From Richelia sinica FACHB-800 (GTDB lineage: Bacteria; Cyanobacteriota; Cyanobacteriia; Cyanobacteriales; Nostocaceae), in the NCBI RefSeq assembly GCF_014698825.1, contig NZ_JACJTT010000022.1:1-64000 (forward strand): 64,000 nucleotides of DNA, read 5' to 3'. Position numbers and translations under genes: made by a program. Within the stretch, counting starts at the first letter, position 1. Each line of letters begins with the position of its first letter. Shown piece by piece: positions 39,681 to 50,700 of this stretch. Under the pieces are notes generated by a model, which did not search any database, was not told the origin of the DNA, and worked only from the letters and a program-made list of their open reading frames with translations.

Positions 39681-39871
39681 TTAGAGGTTGTTGTCAAAGT
39701 ATTGCTGTTAACACATTTTTTGAAACTTTCTCCCTTCATTCCTAAGAAACGTAAGTTTTAAAGCCTCTCCCCTACAACGAGAGAGGTTTAAGGAGTGTTT
39801 AGTATCTTAATGACTTTCCCCCATTATCTAAAAGAATCAACTATTAGTTATTTCACCTATCACCTGCCATA

Positions 39872-41971
39872 CTAAGCTAACCCCACAGCAGTAATCACCA
39901 TATCCAGGAATTTAATGGCTAGAAATGGGGCAATTACTCCACCCAAACCATAAATAAAGATATTCCGTTGTAGTAATTGATTAGCAGTTAAAGGTCGAAA
40001 GCGTACACCTTTTAATGCCAAGGGAATTAAAACTGGAATAATGATAGCGTTGTAAATTAAAGCAGCCAGCACAGCGGAATTTACACTGGTTAACTGCATA
40101 ATATTCAAGCTGCCCAGGTTGGCAGAGGCAAAGATAACCGGAATAATAGCAAAATATTTAGCGATATCATTAGCAATGGAAAATGTGGTTAATGCACCAC
40201 GGGTAATCAGCAGTTGTTTACCAATACTGACAATATCAATTAATTTGGTAGGGTCAGAGTCTAAGTCCACCATATTAGCAGCTTCTTTAGCGGCTTGAGT
40301 CCCTGTGTTCATTGCCACACCCACGTTAGCTTGGGCTAAAGCTGGGGCATCATTGGTACCATCCCCAGTCATGGCCACTAATTTACCTTCTGCTTGTTCC
40401 CGTTGAATGACGCTGATTTTATCTTCTGGTGTGGCTTCGGCAATAAATTCGTCAACACCAGCTTCTTTGGCAATAACCGCAGCTGTAATTCTGTTATCTC
40501 CAGTCAACATGACTGTCCGCACACCCATGCGTCGCAGTTGGTCAAATCGTTCCCGAATTCCGGGTTTAACAATATCTTTGAGATAAATCACACCAAAAAT
40601 TTCATTATCCAGGCATACAGCTAAGGGTGTACCTCCTTGTTGGGAGACTTTTTCGTAAGCTTCGTCTAGTTCTGGGGTATTGCGACCATTGCGAGAACGA
40701 ACAAAACCTTTAATGGCCCCTACTGCACCTTTCCGCACTTCATGACCACCAGGTAAGTTAGTACCACTCATGCGAGTTTTGGCAGAAAATTCCACTCCTT
40801 GGGCTTTTTTGCGGTCTAAATCAAATTTTGCACCTAACTTTTCTGCCAAGCGGACAATGGACTTACCTTCTGGGGTATCGTCAAAAATACTAGCTGCTAA
40901 AGCAACGTTGGCAATTTCTGCCCTGGTGTGTCCATTAATGGGAATAAATGATTCTGCCAAGCGGTTCCCCAAGGTGATAGTGCCAGTTTTATCTAAAACT
41001 AAAGTATTGACATCTCCGCAGGCTTCCACTGCCCTACCAGAGGTAGCAATGACGTTAAATTGTGCCACTCTGTCCATCCCCGCAATGCCAATGGCACTAA
41101 GTAAACCACCGATGGTAGTGGGAATGAGGGCTACTAATAAAGCCACTAGCACAGGTACAGTCACAGGACTGTTGACATAATAGGCAAAAGCAGGCAGAGT
41201 CCCTACCACAAACAAAAACACTAAACTGAGAACTGCCAATAAAACCGTTAAAGCCACTTCATTGGGGGTTTTATTTCGTTCCGCACCTTCCACTAAGGCA
41301 ATCATCCGGTCAATAAAGCCGCGACCGGGGTCAGCAGTGATGCGAACGATGAGTTCGTCGGAGATGATGCGAGTTCCCCCGGTGACGGAACTGGCAACAT
41401 CAGAACCCGATTCTTTCAACACTGGGGCTGACTCACCGGTAATAGCTGATTCATCGACGGAAGCCACACCCATAATTACTTCCCCATCCGCAGGGATGAT
41501 ATCACCAGCTACCACATAGACCGTATCACCTTGGGTGAGGGTGGTGGATGGAACTTCGGTGACGCTACCGTCGTTGGAGAGTTTTTTGGCGATGGTTTCT
41601 GTTTTGCTGGATCTCAAGGCATCAGCTTGGGCTTTTCCCCGTCCTTCGGCCACTGCTTCGGCAAAGTTGGCAAATAAGACGGTGAAAAAGAGGATGACTG
41701 TCAACAAGCCATTGAAGAGTTGGGGATTTTTTTGATTGACTGGGCCAAATAGTTGGGGGTCAATGGTGACAGCGAGGGTAATGATTGTTCCTAACCACAC
41801 CAGAAACATCACCGGATTTTTAATGGCATATTTAGGGCTTAACTTGACAAAGGCATCTCTAATAGCCCGGAAGTAGAGTCCTTTGGTGCGGACTCGTGCT
41901 TGTTTATGTTTTTGACGGCGATCGCTTGGACGGGGTGGTTTTCCTTTTGGGGTAGTTGCCACTTGATTCAT
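39872..41971 (-). CDS. kdpB: potassium-transporting P-type ATPase subunit B
   Basis: A 699-residue P-type ATPase that powers high-affinity K+ uptake. The phosphorylation site is [14 protein letters not shown] near 325, the actuator-domain TGES loop is in [13 protein letters not shown] near 175, and [10 protein letters not shown] and [18 protein letters not shown] lie near 500 and 545 in the nucleotide and P domains. About seven membrane helices. It begins with a basic N-terminus ([10 protein letters not shown]). It follows kdpA (95-bp gap). The next operon gene is 384 bp away because of a mobile-type repeat. Confidence 0.97.
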   Translation of the reverse strand: MNQVATTPKGKPPRPSDRRQKHKQARVRTKGLYFRAIRDAFVKLSPKYAIKNPVMFLVWLGTIITLAVTIDPQLFGPVNQKNPQLFNGLLTVILFFTVLFANFAEAVAEGRGKAQADALRSSKTETIAKKLSNDGSVTEVPSTTLTQGDTVYVVAGDIIPADGEVIMGVASVDESAITGESAPVLKESGSDVASSVTGGTRIISDELIVRITADPGRGFIDRMIALVEGAERNKTPNEVALTVLLAVLSLVFLFVVGTLPAFAYYVNSPVTVPVLVALLVALIPTTIGGLLSAIGIAGMDRVAQFNVIATSGRAVEACGDVNTLVLDKTGTITLGNRLAESFIPINGHTRAEIANVALAASIFDDTPEGKSIVRLAEKLGAKFDLDRKKAQGVEFSAKTRMSGTNLPGGHEVRKGAVGAIKGFVRSRNGRNTPELDEAYEKVSQQGGTPLAVCLDNEIFGVIYLKDIVKPGIRERFDQLRRMGVRTVMLTGDNRITAAVIAKEAGVDEFIAEATPEDKISVIQREQAEGKLVAMTGDGTNDAPALAQANVGVAMNTGTQAAKEAANMVDLDSDPTKLIDIVSIGKQLLITRGALTTFSIANDIAKYFAIIPVIFASANLGSLNIMQLTSVNSAVLAALIYNAIIIPVLIPLALKGVRFRPLTANQLLQRNIFIYGLGGVIAPFLAIKFLDMVITAVGLA

Positions 41972-42066
41972 TTTAGTTGGGTGAGAAGGGGCACAAACGT
42001 TGAAGATTGAAGATTTTGGACTAAATCAATCTAAAATCCAAAATCTTGTGGACAAAGAACAAGTAA

Positions 42067-43752
42067 CTAACTTCCAGAGGCTAATTTTAAACCTTCAGCA
42101 ATGGGGCCTAAAGCCAGTACAGGGAAGAAAGTCAACACTCCTAAAATCAGGGTGACACCAGCAGTAATACTGGTAAAAATCAGGGAATCCGTTCTTAACG
42201 TCCCACGGGTTTCAGGAACTTGTTGCTTGTGAGACATACTATCAGCCAAAAGGACGATAGAGATAATCGGTACGTAACGCCCTACTAAAATACTTATACT
42301 GCTACTGATGTTCCACCACAGGGTATTATCGTTCAACCCCTCTAAGCCAGATCCATTGTTAGCGGCTGCGGAAGCATATTCATAGACGACCTGGGATATG
42401 CCATGAAAGCCTGGGTTACTAATGCCTGATAGGGAAATGGGGTAGGCTAAGGCAATGGCACTGGGAATCAAAACCACAATGGGGTGAATCAGCAAGACGA
42501 TACTGGCTAGAACAATTTCCCGTTTTTCAATTTTCCGTCCTAAAAATTCTGGGGTTCTTCCCACCATCAGTCCAGTGACAAACACCGTGAGAATCAAGTA
42601 GATGAAAAGATAGGCTGTGCCTGTTCCCTGTCCACCCCAGACAATTTGTAGAAACATATTAAATAAAGTGGAAAAGATGCCTTGGGGCATGAGGGAGTCG
42701 TGCATTCCGTTGACTGCACCGCACATAGTAGCGGTGGTAATCACTGCCCACAAGGAGGTCAGCGCCCAACCAAATCGCTCTTCTTTCCCTTCTAAATTGG
42801 GCATTTCTATGGCCAAATTGTTGTTAACGATGGGGTTCCCTTGCAATTCACCAGAGGCTGTAATCCAGACGAGAATCACGAAGATAATAAACACCATCCA
42901 AAACAATAACCATGTTTGTTTGAGGTTATTGGCAAATACACCATAGGTGTAAATTAAGGATGAGGGAATACAAATCATGGCGATAGTTTCTATCAAGTTA
43001 GAAGCGCCATTGGGATTTTCAAAGGGATGGGCTGAGTTGGCACCAAAAAAACCACCACCGTTTTCTCCCAACATTTTGATGATTTCAAAGGAAGCAACGG
43101 GGCCTCTAGGGATATACTGGGTTCCTCCCTCTAGGGTCTGCACGACTAATGTACCGGCTAAAGTTTGGGGGACACCTAAAGCCAACAGAGCGATCGCCCC
43201 AATTACAGAAATGGGTAATAATATCCTAGTAATGGCGCGAGTCACATCAACGTAAAAATTCCCTAGCTTTCTTCCCGTTAAGCCGCGAATAAAGGCAATT
43301 CCTACTGCTAAACCAGTTGCAGCGGAGGTAAACATTAAAAAGCCTAAGGCTGCGGTTTGGCTAAAATAGCTAAAAGAATTTTCGCCCAGGTAATGTTGTT
43401 GGTCGGTATTCGTAAGAAAAGAAATAGTTGTATGTAGTAATAAATCCCATTTGATAGTCACTAAGCCATTGGGATTCCCCGGCAGAAATTTTTGATAGTA
43501 AAGTAAGGCATAGACAATTATGCCCATGACTAGGTTACTGGATATCACGGCACGGATATACTGCCAACCAGTCATATCTTCTTGTTTCCCTACTCCCCCC
43601 AAAACGTAGATAGTTCTTTCCACCGGGTTCATAATTGGGTCGAGGATGGTTCTCTCTCCCAAGAAGATATTCGCCATATACTTACCCAATCTGGGCGTTA
43701 TGGCAACAACGATACATAGTATTAACGCAATTTGTAAAAAACCCTGTCCCAT
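42067..43752 (-). CDS. kdpA: potassium-transporting ATPase subunit A
   Basis: A 561-residue channel-like subunit that binds and translocates K+. It has about ten membrane helices and four selectivity-filter-like repeats. The characteristic stretch [25 protein letters not shown] near 230 is present, together with [17 protein letters not shown] near 130, [11 protein letters not shown] near 370, and [17 protein letters not shown] near 460. It is the first gene of the operon; its upstream region (43753-43961) should carry the promoter. Expression of this operon in relatives responds to K+ limitation. Confidence 0.97.
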   Translation of the reverse strand: MGQGFLQIALILCIVVAITPRLGKYMANIFLGERTILDPIMNPVERTIYVLGGVGKQEDMTGWQYIRAVISSNLVMGIIVYALLYYQKFLPGNPNGLVTIKWDLLLHTTISFLTNTDQQHYLGENSFSYFSQTAALGFLMFTSAATGLAVGIAFIRGLTGRKLGNFYVDVTRAITRILLPISVIGAIALLALGVPQTLAGTLVVQTLEGGTQYIPRGPVASFEIIKMLGENGGGFFGANSAHPFENPNGASNLIETIAMICIPSSLIYTYGVFANNLKQTWLLFWMVFIIFVILVWITASGELQGNPIVNNNLAIEMPNLEGKEERFGWALTSLWAVITTATMCGAVNGMHDSLMPQGIFSTLFNMFLQIVWGGQGTGTAYLFIYLILTVFVTGLMVGRTPEFLGRKIEKREIVLASIVLLIHPIVVLIPSAIALAYPISLSGISNPGFHGISQVVYEYASAAANNGSGLEGLNDNTLWWNISSSISILVGRYVPIISIVLLADSMSHKQQVPETRGTLRTDSLIFTSITAGVTLILGVLTFFPVLALGPIAEGLKLASGS

Positions 43753-43961
43753 GTAGTTCCCACTCTCTTAAATTTAATTTCCTACCACTCATGGTGTAGA
43801 AATAACACATTAATTACTGGTAAATTTTATTTTTGGCAATGGGGTGATGATGGTATAGCTAATGTAGTTTTACCCGTCCATTGTTTGCTTGCACATGATC
43901 GGTTACTGCTATAGATTGTTCTAATTTACACATTTCTCAAGATTGAGACGATGATATTTTG

Positions 43962-44099
43962 ATGGCAGTATTACCAATTGTTGTACCAATTCTAGATGAG
44001 GTTGTGCCAGATAAATTTGGTGGAGATATAACACCGTCAGGTCTTTTGCACAACAAAATCAGAGAATTTTTAGCCAAAAAAACTCAAAAATTACAGTGA
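43962..44099 (+). CDS. small ORF overlapping the MATE transporter start
   Basis: A 45-residue frame from ATG (VVPILDEVVPDKFGGDITP near the start, then LLHNKIREFLAKKTQKLQ) whose TGA overlaps the GTG start of the transporter (GTGA, four bases). The overlap resembles translational coupling, and the transporter itself has no visible ribosome site, so this frame may deliver ribosomes to it. No family is recognised, and it may instead be the tail of a lost gene. Confidence 0.4.
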   Translation: MAVLPIVVPILDEVVPDKFGGDITPSGLLHNKIREFLAKKTQKLQ

Positions 44100-45433
44100 T
44101 ATCTCAACATAAAAGAACTATTGGTATTGAAGTTTTACGTTTAGCATTACCTTTGGTTGGTCAATCAATACTGGAAACCTTAATTGTTTTGGTTGATCGA
44201 ATCATGCTAGGTCACTACAGTACCGCAGCACTGGCATCAATGCGAATTAGCGGTAGTTCTTTTTGGTGTCTGTATAGTATTCTCTCCGCTGTTGCTGTGG
44301 GGACTATAGCCTTAGTAGGAAGGGCTGTTGGTAGTGGGAATAAGTCTTTAGCTGGGGCTACTGCCCGGAGTAGTTTACTATTTACATTGGTGATAGGAAT
44401 TGCCGCTTCCGTTCTCTGTTTACTGAATCTATCAGGGATAATTGGCTTATTTCCTATTAGTGATCCCAGCGTCATCCAAGGTGCTGATGAATATCTGCAA
44501 ATTATTTTAGCAGCACTACCACTAATGCTGTTATCAATAGTTGCTGCTGCCATTCTCCAAGCGGCAGGGGATACTCGTACACCTTTTTTCATATCTTTAT
44601 TTGCCAATGCCATTAACGTTGTTATCGACTACATACTGATTTTTGGTCATTATGGGGCACCAGAATTAGGGGTGAGAGGTGCAGCAATTGGTAGTGTAGC
44701 AGCAATGGCTATTAATACCACCGTACTGATTTTGATTCTCAGTCGAGACCAAGGTGCAATTAGTTGGCGTGGATATGGTGGAGAATGGGACGCACTGGGG
44801 CGAGTATTGCGAGTATCCTTACCGGCATTAGGCGATCGCTTGTTTCGGAGTTTGGGTTATCTTGGTTTTACATTTATGATTGCATCCTTGGGTAGTGTGG
44901 CCATGGCTGCCCACGAAGCAATTTTAGGTGTGGAAGAAATCTGTTACCTGGCAGCAGAAGGTTTTGGTACAGCTGCGGCTGCCAATGTCGCCCAAAAACT
45001 TGGTGCAAAACAATTGAAATCAGCTACTTGGAGTGCAGTTGCAGCTACTATCTTTGCAGTCATCCTACAGGGAATAGGTAGTTTAGCTTTTATCTTGATC
45101 CCATCCCAATTGTTAAGTATTTTATCCCCTGACCCACAAATTATTGCCACAGGTATTCCTTGTCTTTATATTGCAGCTATAGCACAACCATTTATGGCTA
45201 TTAGTATAGTTTTAGAACAGGCATTACGGGGAGCAGGGGCAACTAAAATAGCTTTTTTCGTCTCTCTCGCCGGTTGGTTAATTGTGCGTCTCATAGCTAC
45301 CTATACATTTGTGATGGGATTCAATTTAGGATTAGTAGGTGTATGGTTAGGTTCTACTTGTGATTGGTTTGTTCGTGCAGTTGTATTGTTGATAGTTTTT
45401 AAACAAGGTAAATGGCGAGAAACAATTGTTTAA
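44096..45433 (+). CDS. MATE-family efflux transporter
   Basis: A 445-residue membrane protein with about twelve hydrophobic segments in two homologous halves. Typical MATE sequences are LRLALPLVGQSILETLIVLVDRIMLGHY near the start, AAILQAAGDTRTPFF near 155, and ALRGAGATKIAFF near 375, the equivalent position in the second half. It exports drugs or metabolites by Na+ or H+ antiport. The proposed start is GTG without its own ribosome site, overlapping a small upstream frame. Substrate unknown. Confidence 0.92.
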   Translation: MISQHKRTIGIEVLRLALPLVGQSILETLIVLVDRIMLGHYSTAALASMRISGSSFWCLYSILSAVAVGTIALVGRAVGSGNKSLAGATARSSLLFTLVIGIAASVLCLLNLSGIIGLFPISDPSVIQGADEYLQIILAALPLMLLSIVAAAILQAAGDTRTPFFISLFANAINVVIDYILIFGHYGAPELGVRGAAIGSVAAMAINTTVLILILSRDQGAISWRGYGGEWDALGRVLRVSLPALGDRLFRSLGYLGFTFMIASLGSVAMAAHEAILGVEEICYLAAEGFGTAAAANVAQKLGAKQLKSATWSAVAATIFAVILQGIGSLAFILIPSQLLSILSPDPQIIATGIPCLYIAAIAQPFMAISIVLEQALRGAGATKIAFFVSLAGWLIVRLIATYTFVMGFNLGLVGVWLGSTCDWFVRAVVLLIVFKQGKWRETIV

Positions 45434-45507
45434 TATTTATAGCAGGTAACGGATGACAGTGCTAAAAGCCTTTGTTTATTTCAGTTTTAGCTGTAGTTAA
45501 TATCCTA

Positions 45508-46878
45508 TTATTCACCTGAGTTTGATTGCTTGTTATTTTCTACATTTGCATAAAATTTGATATTGCTTGCTTTGACTTTAGATATCCAGTTTTGGTAATA
45601 ATCCAAAATTTCTTTATAGGATAAATTATCTTGAAATACTGCTTCAAATATCGGGGGTAGACAACGCTGAGGAAAAATGTTGTGTAGAAGTTTTGTCCAA
45701 GTATTGAGAAGAAGAAACTCAAAAAATAATTTTTTAGAAACAGGAAAAGAATAATCACTTAATTCTCTTACAGCCATCCCATCAGGGTGACGACGTAGAC
45801 TATAGTTTTCCAAAGCAATGGCTAAATTATCACCATATTCATCTAATAATTGATTAAAAATAAACACATCTTCTAATGCTGAATTACATCCTTGTCCGAT
45901 AGAAGGGGAAACAGCATGAGCCGCATCACCAAGGAGTAAAACGCTATCTTGGTAATGGTAACGGTTACAGCGCACGGTTAAAACCCTGGATATTGGTCTT
46001 TTTAAAAATTCTTCCGCCTCCGAAACTGGCATTAATTTACTAATTTCTGGAAAATTATCTCGAAAAAAAGTTAATACTTCATCAACAGTAGTCAATTTGG
46101 CAATGGGATTGTTGGCATAGGGAAAAAGAATTACACCACTCATAGCCCCATCTAGTTGATATAGCATGAGAACAGATATACCGCCTGTCAATCTCCAAGT
46201 ATGAATTTTATTTTTTTCTAAATTCACATCTGGTATGGGGTCAGGCTTGGGTAGAAAGATGGATTTATAAGCATTGAGAACGTAATTTTGTTCAAATTCA
46301 AAATCAGGTGTATTGCTCAAATATTCTCTGACAACAGAACGCGCGCCATCAGCGCCAATTAGTAGGTCATAATCAATGGTAAATTCTGCTTCTACCTCTG
46401 TATTTACAGATGTTGATATTTTTTGCAACTTAGCTTTTTTAGCAGCAAAATCAACAGCTATTAATTGAGTATTAAAATGAATATTAATGTGCTGATTATG
46501 AGTTTCCAATAACTTTTCTAATAAAACTGTAGCTAAATGAGTCCTATCTAAAGTAACAAGAGGTTTTTGACGATTGGTTACTTTAGTTTTCCCATTTTTT
46601 TGGTGAATAATAGTTCCTACTTTTTCGATACTCACTGCTTTGACTGCTGTTACTAGTCCAGGAATTTGGGCTATAGGACTCATTCCTCGGTCACCTAAGG
46701 AAATAGGGAAACTCCGCACTTTGGAAAAAGCAATATTCCGGGGATCACTGCGACGTTCATAAATGTCAATTTGGTATTGATCATTCCGACGTAACAGGTA
46801 ATGAGCTAGTAGAACTCCACTAGGCCCAGCACCGATAATGGCAACTTTTTTCATAGAATTGGTATTAAAATTACTCAT
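45508..46878 (-). CDS. FAD-dependent aromatic-type monooxygenase (kynurenine monooxygenase-like)
   Basis: A 456-residue flavoprotein of the PHBH/kynurenine 3-monooxygenase class. N-terminal FAD motif KKVAIIGAGPSGVLLAHYLLRR (residues 10-31), DG motif LLIGADGARSVVREYL near 170, and GD motif VLLLGDAAHAVSPSIGQGCNSALED near 318. The C-terminal ~70 residues contain hydrophobic helices (FFEFLLLNTWTKLLHNIFP) that could touch a membrane, as in KMO. No pathway genes adjoin it. Substrate unknown. Upstream is a ~140-bp gap and then an insertion sequence. Confidence 0.88.
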   Translation of the reverse strand: MSNFNTNSMKKVAIIGAGPSGVLLAHYLLRRNDQYQIDIYERRSDPRNIAFSKVRSFPISLGDRGMSPIAQIPGLVTAVKAVSIEKVGTIIHQKNGKTKVTNRQKPLVTLDRTHLATVLLEKLLETHNQHINIHFNTQLIAVDFAAKKAKLQKISTSVNTEVEAEFTIDYDLLIGADGARSVVREYLSNTPDFEFEQNYVLNAYKSIFLPKPDPIPDVNLEKNKIHTWRLTGGISVLMLYQLDGAMSGVILFPYANNPIAKLTTVDEVLTFFRDNFPEISKLMPVSEAEEFLKRPISRVLTVRCNRYHYQDSVLLLGDAAHAVSPSIGQGCNSALEDVFIFNQLLDEYGDNLAIALENYSLRRHPDGMAVRELSDYSFPVSKKLFFEFLLLNTWTKLLHNIFPQRCLPPIFEAVFQDNLSYKEILDYYQNWISKVKASNIKFYANVENNKQSNSGE

Positions 46879-47021
46879 ACTAAAACCTAATTCAATATAT
46901 ATAGCAGAAGTTGGAACTATATTTATATATGTAAATAAATGTGTTTCCTGAAATTATTTTTGAAGGATAGCATCAATGTTAATTTATATGACAGAATTTT
47001 GAATATGAATGGATGAAATTA

Positions 47022-47958
47022 AGAGGATGTTTTAAAAGTCAAAGCCAGTTAAAAATTATGCTAATCGCCTGACCATGATGCGAATCATTGCAATATAGAT
47101 AAAAGTTTCTGAAGTTTGAGGCAGATGTTCATAATCCTTACTCAAGCGCCTACACCAATTGAGCCATCCAAATGTTCGCTCTACAACCCACCTTTTTGGT
47201 AAATGGACAAAGCCCTTTTTCTCTAAAGGTCTGAGAACAATTTCAACGATCCATCGAAACATATCTATGACCCAACGTGCAAACTCCTCACCTCTATAGC
47301 CCCCATCCATCCAAATTGTGTGCAATCGTTTTACCTTGCCACCCATACCATGAACTTGTTCTAGGACTTTTTTAGCCCCTTGTCGCTCAGGTATAGAAGC
47401 AGACGTAACCAAGACTCTTAAAACTAGCCCTAGTAAATCTACTGTGAGATGCCGCTTTCTACCGTGTATCTTTTTAGCCGCGTCATAGCCAACTTCTTGA
47501 TAGATCATTGTTGCTGTTTCTACTGACTGGCTATCAACAGCAGCTTCAGATGGTCTTGGCTCACGTCCTGCTGCTACCCTTACCCACTGGTAAAGTTTGT
47601 CATGTACTTTTAGCCAAGTACCGTCTAAACGCCATGCTCGGAAATATCCGTAAACTGTTTGCCACGGAGGAAAATCACCTGGTAAACCTCGCCAACTACA
47701 ACCCTCACAAAGCACATAAACAATAGCATTTACAACTGTGTACATCACCGTATTACGTTCGCGAAGCGTCTCCCCTTGGGAGAGGACGACCACCCGTTTT
47801 GGCTTCTCTTAAGAGGTCTGAAATCAGTTCCCACTGTTCCCAGGTTAAGTTACTAGGATATGCTTTAGTCATTGACTCACAAGGTGCTGTTATCTGTAAT
47901 CTCAGCTTAAGCCTTGTGAGCTTTTTTACGATAGCCCCCCACTTTTAAAACATCCTCT
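47022..47958 (-). mobile_element. IS5-family insertion sequence
   Basis: An element of about 937 bp bounded by perfect 18-bp terminal inverted repeats (AGAGGATGTTTTAAAAGT / ACTTTTAAAACATCCTCT) and flanked by TA on both sides, the expected target duplication. It carries a single IS5-type DDE transposase, interrupted near its 5' end. It lies between the FAD monooxygenase and cytochrome oxidase genes. Confidence 0.92.
47056..47872 (-). pseudogene. IS5-family transposase, frame broken by a small inserted repeat
   Basis: The natural start is the ATG at 47872: the first ~30 codons read MTKAYPSNLTWEQWELISDL and continue to GGRP. A ~25-30 base insert containing GGGGAGACGCTTCGCGAACG follows and leads to a TAA in that frame. 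The rest of the transposase (245 codons, 47056-47793, from a GTG) is open in another frame: VNAIVYVLCEGCSWRGLPGDF near the start, catalytic Asp in AAVDSQSVE near 85 and WMDGGYRGEEFARW near 165, and Glu in RWVVERTFGWL near 205. The catalytic core is intact but N-terminally truncated, so activity is doubtful unless frameshifting occurs. Confidence 0.85.
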
Positions 47959-48199
47959 TAGCCTCAAAAATCAACCCTATCAATTATTTGGTTGTTCTTC
48001 TTCATCTGACAGAAGATTTTTATTTTAATAATTTAGCATATTAGATACTGAAGAACCAAAATTTTTATATAACATGATATCACTTAGTAAATGAATTAGA
48101 TAATCTGGTTTATAACCATATGAAAACCAACCCAATATTGTCCGTTACTATAAGATAAATAACCATTTACCAATACCACACAATTGTCTTTCCCCTACT

Positions 48200-48230
48200 T
48201 GTAAGGGTTTAGCATTGCTAAACCCTTACA
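48200..48230. repeat. 15-bp perfect palindrome downstream of ctaE
   Basis: TGTAAGGGTTTAGCA and its exact inverse are separated by one base. It sits 30 bases past the ctaE stop codon. There is no T-run, so it is more like a dispersed palindrome or an mRNA-end stabiliser than a classic terminator. The rest of 47961-48260 is AT-rich and holds no gene. Confidence 0.65.
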
Positions 48231-48260
48231 TCAATTTTTGCTGTTTGCTTGCTAAAAAAT

Positions 48261-48863
48261 CTACTGCCAAACGTAGATGAGGATAAACAGAACAATCCAG
48301 ATAACGTCAACAAAGTGCCAAAATAAGGAAGTGGCATCTACACCAAAGTGACCGTTATCGTAGTTTCCAGGTAGGAAAGAACGAATCAAAATAAGGAACT
48401 GTAACAGAATACCGGTGAATACGTGCAAACCGTGAAACCCTGTTAACAGATAGAAAAGACCGCCAAAAGTACCGGAAGTGAAACCAAACTCTAAGTTACT
48501 CCATTCCACTGCTTGTCCATACAAGAAGTAACTACCCATTGCCATTGTTAACAATAGGAATGCCCGAAAACCTAATAAGTTTTTCTTAGCTAGATGCTTC
48601 TCAGCTAGGTAAATTGTAAAGCTACTAGAAACCAAGACAACTGTGTTAATCGCAGGTTCTTTAATTTCTAGTCCAAAAACGCCAGCGGGTAACCAATCTG
48701 TTGATGTGGTTTTGTAAATAATATAGCCAGCAAAGTAGCTTAAGAAAATGACACTTTCTGATAAGAGAAAGACAATAAAACCGAACATTTTATTGCCTTC
48801 TTCATCATGTCCATGTTCATGACTGGGATGATGTAACTCTTCTGGAGAAACAGAACTATTCAT
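48261..48863 (-). CDS. ctaE: heme-copper oxidase subunit III
   Basis: About 200 residues from the ATG giving MNSSVSPEELHHPSHEHGHDEEG; a longer frame to 48938 reads through the intergenic spacer. Five membrane helices as in small bacterial subunit III: MFGFIVFLLSESVIFLSYFAGYI near 27, INTVVLVSSSFTIYLAEKHL near 70, AFLLLTMAMGSYFLYGQ, GLFYLLTGFHGLHVFTGILL near 140, and FWHFVDVIWIVLFILIYVW at the end. Third structural gene of the oxidase operon. Confidence 0.94.
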   Translation of the reverse strand: MNSSVSPEELHHPSHEHGHDEEGNKMFGFIVFLLSESVIFLSYFAGYIIYKTTSTDWLPAGVFGLEIKEPAINTVVLVSSSFTIYLAEKHLAKKNLLGFRAFLLLTMAMGSYFLYGQAVEWSNLEFGFTSGTFGGLFYLLTGFHGLHVFTGILLQFLILIRSFLPGNYDNGHFGVDATSLFWHFVDVIWIVLFILIYVWQ

Positions 48864-48948
48864 TGGCACAATACTCCAAAAACAAGTGATAGATGGCGGA
48901 TGATAGGTGACAGTTAACAATGGGAGGTTAACAGTCAACCATCACCAT

Positions 48949-50610
48949 TTATTCTTTTGCAGATGCAACTAAAGGTTCAGATTTGCCGTAGCCGTAAGGT
49001 TCGCTAATAACAGTGGGAATTTCTTCAAAGTTTTCAACTGGTGGGGGAGAAGGTATAATCCATTCCAAACCTATTGCCCGCCAAGGATTATCTGGTGCTT
49101 TTTCACCTTGCATCCAAGAAATCACAATGTTGAAAATGAAGGGTAATGTAGACATTCCCAACAAGAAGGAACCTAAACTAGCAACGATATTCCAACCGAC
49201 TAAATCTGGTGCATAGGAAGCCGCGCGGCGTAACATCCCTTGCAAACCTAATGGGTGCATGGGTAAGAAGTTGAGGTTAGTACCAATGAATGCCAACCAG
49301 AAGTGGATTTTGCCCCAACCTTCATGGAACATTCTGCCGGTCATTTTGGGGAACCAGTGGTAGAGGGCTGCATACATGCCCATTGTGACGGTTCCATAAA
49401 GAACATAATGGAAGTGACCAACTACAAAGTAGGTGTTGTTAACGTGAACGTCTACGGGGACAGAAGACAACATAATGCCTGTGATGCCGGCGAAGACGAA
49501 CATAATTAAACCACCCAAGGCAAACAGCATAGGTGTAGTTAATCGCAACTTACCACCCCAAATAGTTGCCACCCAAGCAAATACTTTAATGCCTGTGGGT
49601 ACTGACACAAACATTGTTGTCAGCATGAAAATCAACCGCATCCAACCAGGGGTACCACTCACATACATGTGGTGAACCCAAACAATTGCACTGACTACGG
49701 CGATTAAGATGGAAGAAATGGCAACAACTTTGTAACCAAATAAAGGCTTACGGGCGTAAACGGGGAAAATTTCTGAGAAAATCCCGAAAATGGGGAGAAT
49801 AATCACGTAAACCGCAGGGTGGGAATAGAACCAAAAGTAATGTTGGAACATCACTGGGTTCCCACCTTTGCTGGGGTCAAAGAAGGCAGTACCAACGGTT
49901 AGGTCAAACAGCAGCATAACTGCACCAGCAGTTAAGGCGGGAAGACCAAATAATTGGATGATTTGGGCACTGAATACTGCCCAAACAAACAGGGGCATTC
50001 TGAAAAAGGTCATGCCAGGGGCGCGCATCTTCACAATGGTGGTGACAAAATTGACCGCACCCATGATGGAAGATACACCGGAAACCGCTACCGCTAATAA
50101 CCACAGAACTTGACCATTCACCAAATTACCTGTGGGGTTTTGCAAACTGACGGGAGGATAAGCCCACCAACCAGCTTGGGCAGGGCCGCCGGGAACGAAG
50201 AAACTGGACATGAGGAGAATACCCACCACTGGCACCATCCAGAAGGCGACGGCGTTGAGGCGGGGAAAGGCCATATCTCTGGCCCCAATCATAATGGGAA
50301 CGAGATAGTTAGCTAAACCAACAAGGGAGGGAAATGTCCACAGGAACAGCATTACGGTTCCGTGCATGGTGAACATTCCGTTATATACGGTGCGGTCTAC
50401 TAAGTCTGCTTCGGGGGTAATGAGTTCACCCCGGAGAATCATGGCGAAGATACCGCCAACGAGGAAGAAGATAAAGGAGGTAACGAGATATTGAATCCCA
50501 ATTACCTTATGGTCTGTACTAAAGCCAAAGTATCGCTTCCAGTTACCTGGTGATTCATGGTGATTTGATCCACCATTGACACTAATTCCGTGCAGAGGGA
50601 TGTTAGTCAT
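48949..50610 (-). CDS. ctaD: heme-copper oxidase subunit I, A2-type proton channel motif
   Basis: A 553-residue catalytic subunit with 12 helices. Low-spin heme ligand in FTMHGTVMLFLWTFPS near 80, CuB/Tyr helix FWFYSHPAVYVIILPIFG near 265, CuB His pair in IVWVHHMYVSGTP near 315, and heme His in VVGHFHYVLYG near 400. The helix VI sequence is YSHPAVY, not GHPEVY: the glutamate of the D-channel is replaced and a Tyr-Ser pair precedes it, the mark of A2-type oxidases. Located between ctaC and ctaE. Confidence 0.95.
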   Translation of the reverse strand: MTNIPLHGISVNGGSNHHESPGNWKRYFGFSTDHKVIGIQYLVTSFIFFLVGGIFAMILRGELITPEADLVDRTVYNGMFTMHGTVMLFLWTFPSLVGLANYLVPIMIGARDMAFPRLNAVAFWMVPVVGILLMSSFFVPGGPAQAGWWAYPPVSLQNPTGNLVNGQVLWLLAVAVSGVSSIMGAVNFVTTIVKMRAPGMTFFRMPLFVWAVFSAQIIQLFGLPALTAGAVMLLFDLTVGTAFFDPSKGGNPVMFQHYFWFYSHPAVYVIILPIFGIFSEIFPVYARKPLFGYKVVAISSILIAVVSAIVWVHHMYVSGTPGWMRLIFMLTTMFVSVPTGIKVFAWVATIWGGKLRLTTPMLFALGGLIMFVFAGITGIMLSSVPVDVHVNNTYFVVGHFHYVLYGTVTMGMYAALYHWFPKMTGRMFHEGWGKIHFWLAFIGTNLNFLPMHPLGLQGMLRRAASYAPDLVGWNIVASLGSFLLGMSTLPFIFNIVISWMQGEKAPDNPWRAIGLEWIIPSPPPVENFEEIPTVISEPYGYGKSEPLVASAKE

Positions 50611-50700
50611 TATGTTGGAAAGGGAGGTTTTCTTTTTACCAAAAAGTTTGTTTGGTGGGAATTGCTAAATTGAGATTTCTGCGTCCAAATCTCTAAATGA

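Noticed and set aside
40770-41180. 136-residue ORF antisense to kdpB
   Set aside because: Long antisense frame in a conserved gene; composition (Ser/Thr/Ala-rich) fits a shadow and no family is seen.
45540-45758. 72-residue hydrophobic ORF inside the FAD monooxygenase
   Set aside because: Same strand but another frame within the conserved C-terminal coding region; a shadow.
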